A model generated the notes under the pieces. The model was not told the origin of the DNA, did no database searches, and worked only from the letters and a program-made list of their open reading frames with translations. A program made the position numbers and the translations under genes. A stretch of DNA of 12,184 nucleotides from CAYLSO01 sp964386525 (GTDB taxonomy: Bacteria > Eisenbacteria > RBG-16-71-46 > DASYSL01). The stretch covers positions 1 to 12,184 of the forward strand of contig CAYLSO010000246.1 in the NCBI GenBank assembly GCA_964386525.1, given 5' to 3'. How positions within the stretch are numbered: the stretch's first letter is position 1; every line of letters begins with the position of its first letter. Positions 7,381 to 12,184 of the stretch are shown here, one piece after another.

Positions 7381-7418
7381 CCCGGCGACCGGCCCAGCGC
7401 CGGCCGCCGGGTTTCTCT
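7381..7418 (+). terminator. Terminator-like stem-loop directly upstream of moaA
   Basis: CCCGGCG (7381-7387) pairs with CGCCGGG (7405-7411). After one A-C mismatch, CCGGC (7389-7393) pairs with GCCGG (7399-7403) around a 5-nt loop. TTTCTCT follows. The shape is that of a Rho-independent terminator with a weak T tract, ending 17 nt before the moaA ATG. It could end the FG-GAP transcript or act as an attenuator in the moaA leader. I do not see the conserved core of the known Moco riboswitch, so riboswitch status is not claimed. Confidence 0.5.
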
Positions 7419-7435
7419 GATTCCACGGAGCGCGC

Positions 7436-8440
7436 ATGGTGGAGCCTCTCGCCTTCCAGGACCCTTTTGGCCGGTCCGTCCGCTACATCCGCATCGCCGT
7501 CACCGACCGCTGCAACCTGCGCTGCGCGTATTGCATGCCCGCGGGCTATCTGGGCGGCGAGCATCCCCAAGACCTGCTCCGCTTCGAGGAGCTGCGCACC
7601 GCCGCCGCGGCCTTCGTGCGCCTGGGCGTGCGCAAGTTCCGCCTCACCGGCGGCGAGCCGCTGGTACGCAAGGATCTGCACGTCCTCGTCGGCTACCTGA
7701 GCGCCTTCCCCGAGGTGCGGGACCTGGCGCTGTCGACCAACGGCGTGCTGCTGCGCCGCGAGGCGGCCCGCCTGGCCGCCGCCGGCCTGCGCCGCGTCAA
7801 CGTCTCGCTCGACACGCTGCGACCCGAGACCTTCAAGCGCATCTCGGTGAACCAGTCGCTGGCCCGGGTGCTCGACGGCATCGCCGCCGCCGAAGCCGCG
7901 GGCCTGGCCCCCGTCAAGATCAACTGCGTGGTGATGCGCGGGGTGAACGACGACGAGGTCTGCGACCTGGCGCGCACCACGCTGACGCGCGGCTGGACGG
8001 TGCGCTTCGTGGAATTGATGCCGATGCGCCAGAACCCGGCCCGCCAGCGCGAGCTCTACGTCTCCGCCGAGGAGATCCGCGCCCGGTTGGTGGCCGAGTT
8101 CGGTCCGCTCGCCGAGGCGCCGGCCGAGGAGATCGCCGGCCCGGCGCGCGAGGTCCGCATCCCCGGGGCGCGCGGCAATGTGGGTTTCATCACGCCCCTG
8201 TCGCACACCTTCTGCGCCAGCTGCAACCGCGTGCGCCTGACCCCCGCCGGTCAGCTGCGCCTGTGCCTCTTCGGGGAGGCCGGCGCCGACCTGCGTGGGC
8301 CGCTGCGCCGCGGCGCCACCCCCGACGACCTCGTCGCCATCCTGCAAGCCGCGCTGGCGCGCAAGCCCGAGAGCCACCGCCTGGCGCTCGGCCACTCGGG
8401 GCCGGAAGCGCCCGTGGCGATGGCGCAGATCGGCGGCTAG
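7436..8440 (+). CDS. moaA: GTP 3',8-cyclase MoaA (molybdenum cofactor synthesis)
   Basis: A 334-residue radical SAM enzyme that, with MoaC, turns GTP into cyclic pyranopterin monophosphate, the first step of molybdenum cofactor synthesis in the cytoplasm. The SAM-binding [4Fe-4S] cluster motif is CNLRCAYC (Cys26, Cys30, Cys33), followed by TGGEPL (71-76), STNG (100-103) and NVSLDTL. The second, GTP-binding cluster is Cys260, Cys263 and Cys277 (C-x2-C-x13-C). The protein ends in the double glycine (IGG) essential in MoaA. Length is normal for the family. The start is an ATG with GGAG 5 nt upstream. No other moa or moe gene is nearby. aceE begins 38 nt downstream and could be co-transcribed. 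Expression may be controlled by the stem-loop just upstream. Confidence 0.96.
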   Translation: MVEPLAFQDPFGRSVRYIRIAVTDRCNLRCAYCMPAGYLGGEHPQDLLRFEELRTAAAAFVRLGVRKFRLTGGEPLVRKDLHVLVGYLSAFPEVRDLALSTNGVLLRREAARLAAAGLRRVNVSLDTLRPETFKRISVNQSLARVLDGIAAAEAAGLAPVKINCVVMRGVNDDEVCDLARTTLTRGWTVRFVELMPMRQNPARQRELYVSAEEIRARLVAEFGPLAEAPAEEIAGPAREVRIPGARGNVGFITPLSHTFCASCNRVRLTPAGQLRLCLFGEAGADLRGPLRRGATPDDLVAILQAALARKPESHRLALGHSGPEAPVAMAQIGG

Positions 8441-8478
8441 GCTGCGGCTCCGGCCGCGTCACCCGCGGAGAGAGAACG

Positions 8479-11139
<2,661 letters not shown>

Positions 11140-11140
11140 G

Positions 11141-11174
11141 GCGCGCGGCCGCAGCGGGGACGGCCGGGGCGCGC
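11141..11174 (+). terminator. Weak stem-loop after aceE
   Basis: GCGCGC at 11141-11146 pairs with GCGCGC at 11169-11174. GGCC/GGCC inside can extend the stem with a bulge. It begins 2 bases after the aceE stop. No T-run follows (GATTGC), so it may protect the 3' end or act weakly as a terminator. Confidence 0.3.
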
Positions 11175-11181
11175 GATTGCT

Positions 11182-11207
11182 ATGTAACTCCGCGATGTAA
11201 CTCGCTG
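11182..11207. repeat. 13-bp direct repeat, two copies (ATGTAACTC core)
   Basis: ATGTAACTC occurs at 11182-11190 and again at 11195-11203, period 13 bp; the repeat units are ATGTAACTCCGCG and ATGTAACTCGCTG. It lies in the A+T-rich island between aceE and the inverted-repeat element. It could be a protein-binding site or part of a mobile-element end. Confidence 0.5.
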
Positions 11208-11244
11208 CGCCAGTTGAGGTATATGTTCTTGTCAACACTTTCAC

Positions 11245-11357
11245 TAGGCCGTGTCTGAAAACGCCCACCCAGGCCTCGCTGGCCGATCCGACCGGGAGAG
11301 TTTCCAGGGAATCTCCGGTGTCCCTGGATGTCCGAGACCCTTTTCAGACACAACCTA
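11245..11357. mobile_element. 113-bp MITE-like element with 17-bp terminal inverted repeats
   Basis: The left end TAGGCCGTGTCTGAAAA (11245-11261) and the inverse of the right end (11341-11357) match at 15 of 17 positions, differing only CC/TT; the inner 11 bp GTGTCTGAAAA are perfect. The outermost bases read as a duplicated TA, as expected for IS630/Tc1-mariner-type insertion. TCAC also occurs just outside both ends (11241-11244, 11359-11362), one base off an exact flank repeat. Inside is a second hairpin (TCCAGGGA 11303-11310, TCCCTGGA 11321-11328). At 113 bp without a reading frame of its own it is too short for a transposase. The spacing, length and ends fit a non-autonomous element or a structured remnant. 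The family is not assigned. Confidence 0.55.
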
Positions 11358-11497
11358 ATCACTTGACCGAGCGACCGGCGCGCTGCGAGGATGGCCGGGC
11401 AGCGACACGAGGCGTCTCTGCCAGCACCCGCGCGGCGTCCACGCACCGGCTCCCCGCATTTCGAGCCAAGCCCATCACGCAAACCTGGAGGACCATC

Positions 11498-11866
11498 ATG
11501 CCCAAGAAGAAGGACGGCCGCGGCAAGCGCTACACCGCCGCCCAGAAGGCACTCATCCTGAAGACCGCCGCCGCCAAGCGGCTCACCGCCGCACAGGTGC
11601 AGAAGCAGTTCGGGGTCTCCACCATCACCTTCTATCGCTGGCGCGGACCGGTGCGGAGCCGGCGCTCCGGTCGGGCGGTGGCGGTCGCGAGCGTGCTCTC
11701 GGGGATCGCGGATCTGCGCGAGCAGGTGCGCGCCGGGGTGCAGAGGATCCTGCCGTCGGTGATCCGCGAGGAGGTGCGCGCCTACCTCGAGCGCGCGCTC
11801 GCCGCCGGACGCCGCGGTGGCCCCCGCCGCGGGCGCAAGCCCGGCCGGCCGCGCAAGGCGAAGTAG
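11498..11866 (+). CDS. Small basic helix-turn-helix protein with AT-hook-like tail
   Basis: A 122-residue, strongly basic protein. The N-terminus (MPKKKDGRGKRYT) leads into a transposase-type HTH at about residues 11-50: AAQKALILKTAAAKRL, then TAAQVQKQFGVSTITFYRW. This resembles the DNA-binding N-terminus of IS3/IS911 OrfA proteins. A helical middle follows (about 65-103: IADLREQVRAGVQRIL, VIREEVRAYLERAL). The C-terminus (104-122) is Arg/Gly/Lys-rich with RGRKPGRPRK, an AT-hook-like minor-groove motif. The start is the ATG at 11498 with GGAGG 6 nt upstream; the open frame continues back to 11318 through the inverted-repeat element, but that part has low-complexity, non-conserved character. 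It has no catalytic domain. It could be a nucleoid or regulatory DNA-binding protein, or a domesticated transposase fragment. A strong hairpin follows the gene. Confidence 0.75.
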   Translation: MPKKKDGRGKRYTAAQKALILKTAAAKRLTAAQVQKQFGVSTITFYRWRGPVRSRRSGRAVAVASVLSGIADLREQVRAGVQRILPSVIREEVRAYLERALAAGRRGGPRRGRKPGRPRKAK

Positions 11867-11907
11867 ACCGCCCGACCGAATCACCGCCGCCCCGCCGCCA
11901 CAGCACA

Positions 11908-11949
11908 ACGGCGGCCGCACTCTCACAAGCGCGGCCGCCGTCTCGTTTC
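11908..11949 (+). terminator. Intrinsic terminator after the HTH gene
   Basis: ACGGCGGCCGC (11908-11918) and GCGGCCGCCGT (11931-11941) form a perfect 11-bp stem with a 12-nt loop, followed by CTCGTTTC. It lies between convergent genes, 42 bp after the HTH stop and about 46 bp from the stop of the minus-strand reductase. The T tract is short, but the stem is much stronger than needed. Confidence 0.7.
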
Positions 11950-11972
11950 GCGGCGGAGGCTCAGTCCGCCGC
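11950..11972. terminator. Second hairpin between convergent genes
   Basis: GCGGCGGA (11950-11957) and TCCGCCGC (11965-11972) form a perfect 8-bp stem with a 7-nt loop, 14 bp beyond the reductase stop on the minus strand. No T-run follows on the minus strand, so it may work with the neighbouring hairpin or simply stabilise the 3' end. Confidence 0.4.
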
Positions 11973-11986
11973 TTATGGCCGGCTGA

Positions 11987-12184
11987 TCACGAACAGCCGG
12001 TCGTCGCTCCGCAAGTGTCGCACTTGAGGCAGGTGCCGTTGCGCACCAGCGTGAACTGTCCGCAATCGCGGCAGGGGTCGCCCTCGTAGCCCTTGAGGCG
12101 CGCCTGGTGCAGCGCCACCGCCACCGGCATCGCCGTGGTCACCGCCGCGCGCACCGCCCCGCCGCCATTGCTGCCGTTGCCGCC
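11987..12184 (-). CDS. nrdJ: Vitamin B12-dependent (class II) ribonucleotide reductase, C-terminal fragment
   Basis: Only the last 65 codons are in the window; the gene continues past the right edge. The reading is open from the edge to a TGA at 11989-11987. After a Gly-rich linker and a helix (MPVAVALHQARLKGYEGD) come DPCRDCG (Cys38, Cys41 of the fragment), FTLVRNGTCLKCDTCG (Cys52, Cys55, Cys58) and TTGCS, with Cys64 next to the terminus. This Cys-rich tail, ending in TTGCS, is the hallmark of large bacterial NrdJ enzymes. It is thought to bind Zn and shuttle reducing equivalents to the active site. The enzyme makes deoxyribonucleotides using adenosylcobalamin, with or without oxygen. The catalytic barrel is outside the window and cannot be checked. 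Confidence 0.9.
   Translation of the reverse strand, partial: GGNGSNGGGAVRAAVTTAMPVAVALHQARLKGYEGDPCRDCGQFTLVRNGTCLKCDTCGATTGCS

Larger units (their letters stand above)
11140..11497. other. Gene-free gap with A+T-rich island and inverted-repeat element
   Basis: No gene is supported in these 358 bp. From left to right it holds a GC-rich stem-loop after aceE (11141-11174), an A+T-rich stretch (about 11175-11244, under half G+C by hand count against about 70% or more around it), a 113-bp inverted-repeat element (11245-11357) and a GC-rich leader for the HTH gene. The composition shift suggests foreign or mobile sequence. Confidence 0.6.

Noticed and set aside
7353..7435. Moco riboswitch upstream of moaA
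   Set aside because: Position is right and there is structure, but I could not find the conserved riboswitch core by eye; kept only as an unclassified stem-loop.
11180..11926. 248-codon minus-strand frame across the HTH gene and the inverted-repeat element
   Set aside because: It runs through a non-coding element and opposite a gene with a clear ribosome site; no family resemblance seen. A remnant transposase could not be recognised in its end (11180-11240).

Overview
This is a very G+C-rich bacterial chromosomal window, roughly 70% or more by eye. It carries nine protein-coding genes, one of them cut by the window edge, plus a short region with mobile-element character near the right end. 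The organism cannot be named from the sequence. Very high G+C, an FG-GAP/ASPIC-UnbV secreted protein ending in a FlgD-Ig-like (type IX-sorting-like) domain, a homodimeric AceE and a B12-dependent ribonucleotide reductase together resemble Candidatus Eisenbacteria-type or other FCB-related lineages. That placement is inference.

Left block (105-5213, minus strand): a tight four-gene operon, read right to left. It encodes a DinB-fold metal protein, an SbcD/YhaO-like metallophosphoesterase, an SbcC/YhaN-like coiled-coil ATPase and a small cupin. All three junctions are 4-nt NTGA overlaps (CTGA, GTGA, GTGA), so the chain is probably translationally coupled, and no gene in it starts with ATG. The ATPase has no CxxC zinc hook. 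In its place, in the middle of the coiled coil, is a two-segment hydrophobic hairpin, which suggests a membrane-tethered nuclease complex of the YhaN/YhaO type rather than classical SbcCD.

Central block (5214-11139, plus strand): a divergent promoter region with a perfect TATAAT leads to a secreted seven-repeat FG-GAP propeller protein. A 147-bp gap follows, containing a strong stem-loop just upstream of moaA (molybdenum cofactor synthesis). Then comes aceE (pyruvate dehydrogenase E1), 38 bp after moaA. No aceF or lpd is visible here.

Right block (11140-12184): a noticeably A+T-richer stretch with a 13-bp tandem repeat, then a 113-bp element with 17-bp imperfect terminal inverted repeats (MITE-like). 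A small basic HTH protein with an AT-hook-like tail follows, then a strong hairpin terminator, and finally the C-terminal 65 codons of a class II (B12-dependent) ribonucleotide reductase on the minus strand. The last gene is recognised by its Cys-rich tail.

The best candidate for a less-described system is the DinB / phosphoesterase / membrane-hairpin ATPase / cupin operon. The inverted-repeat element next to the HTH/AT-hook gene is second. No CRISPR array, tRNA or rRNA was seen.
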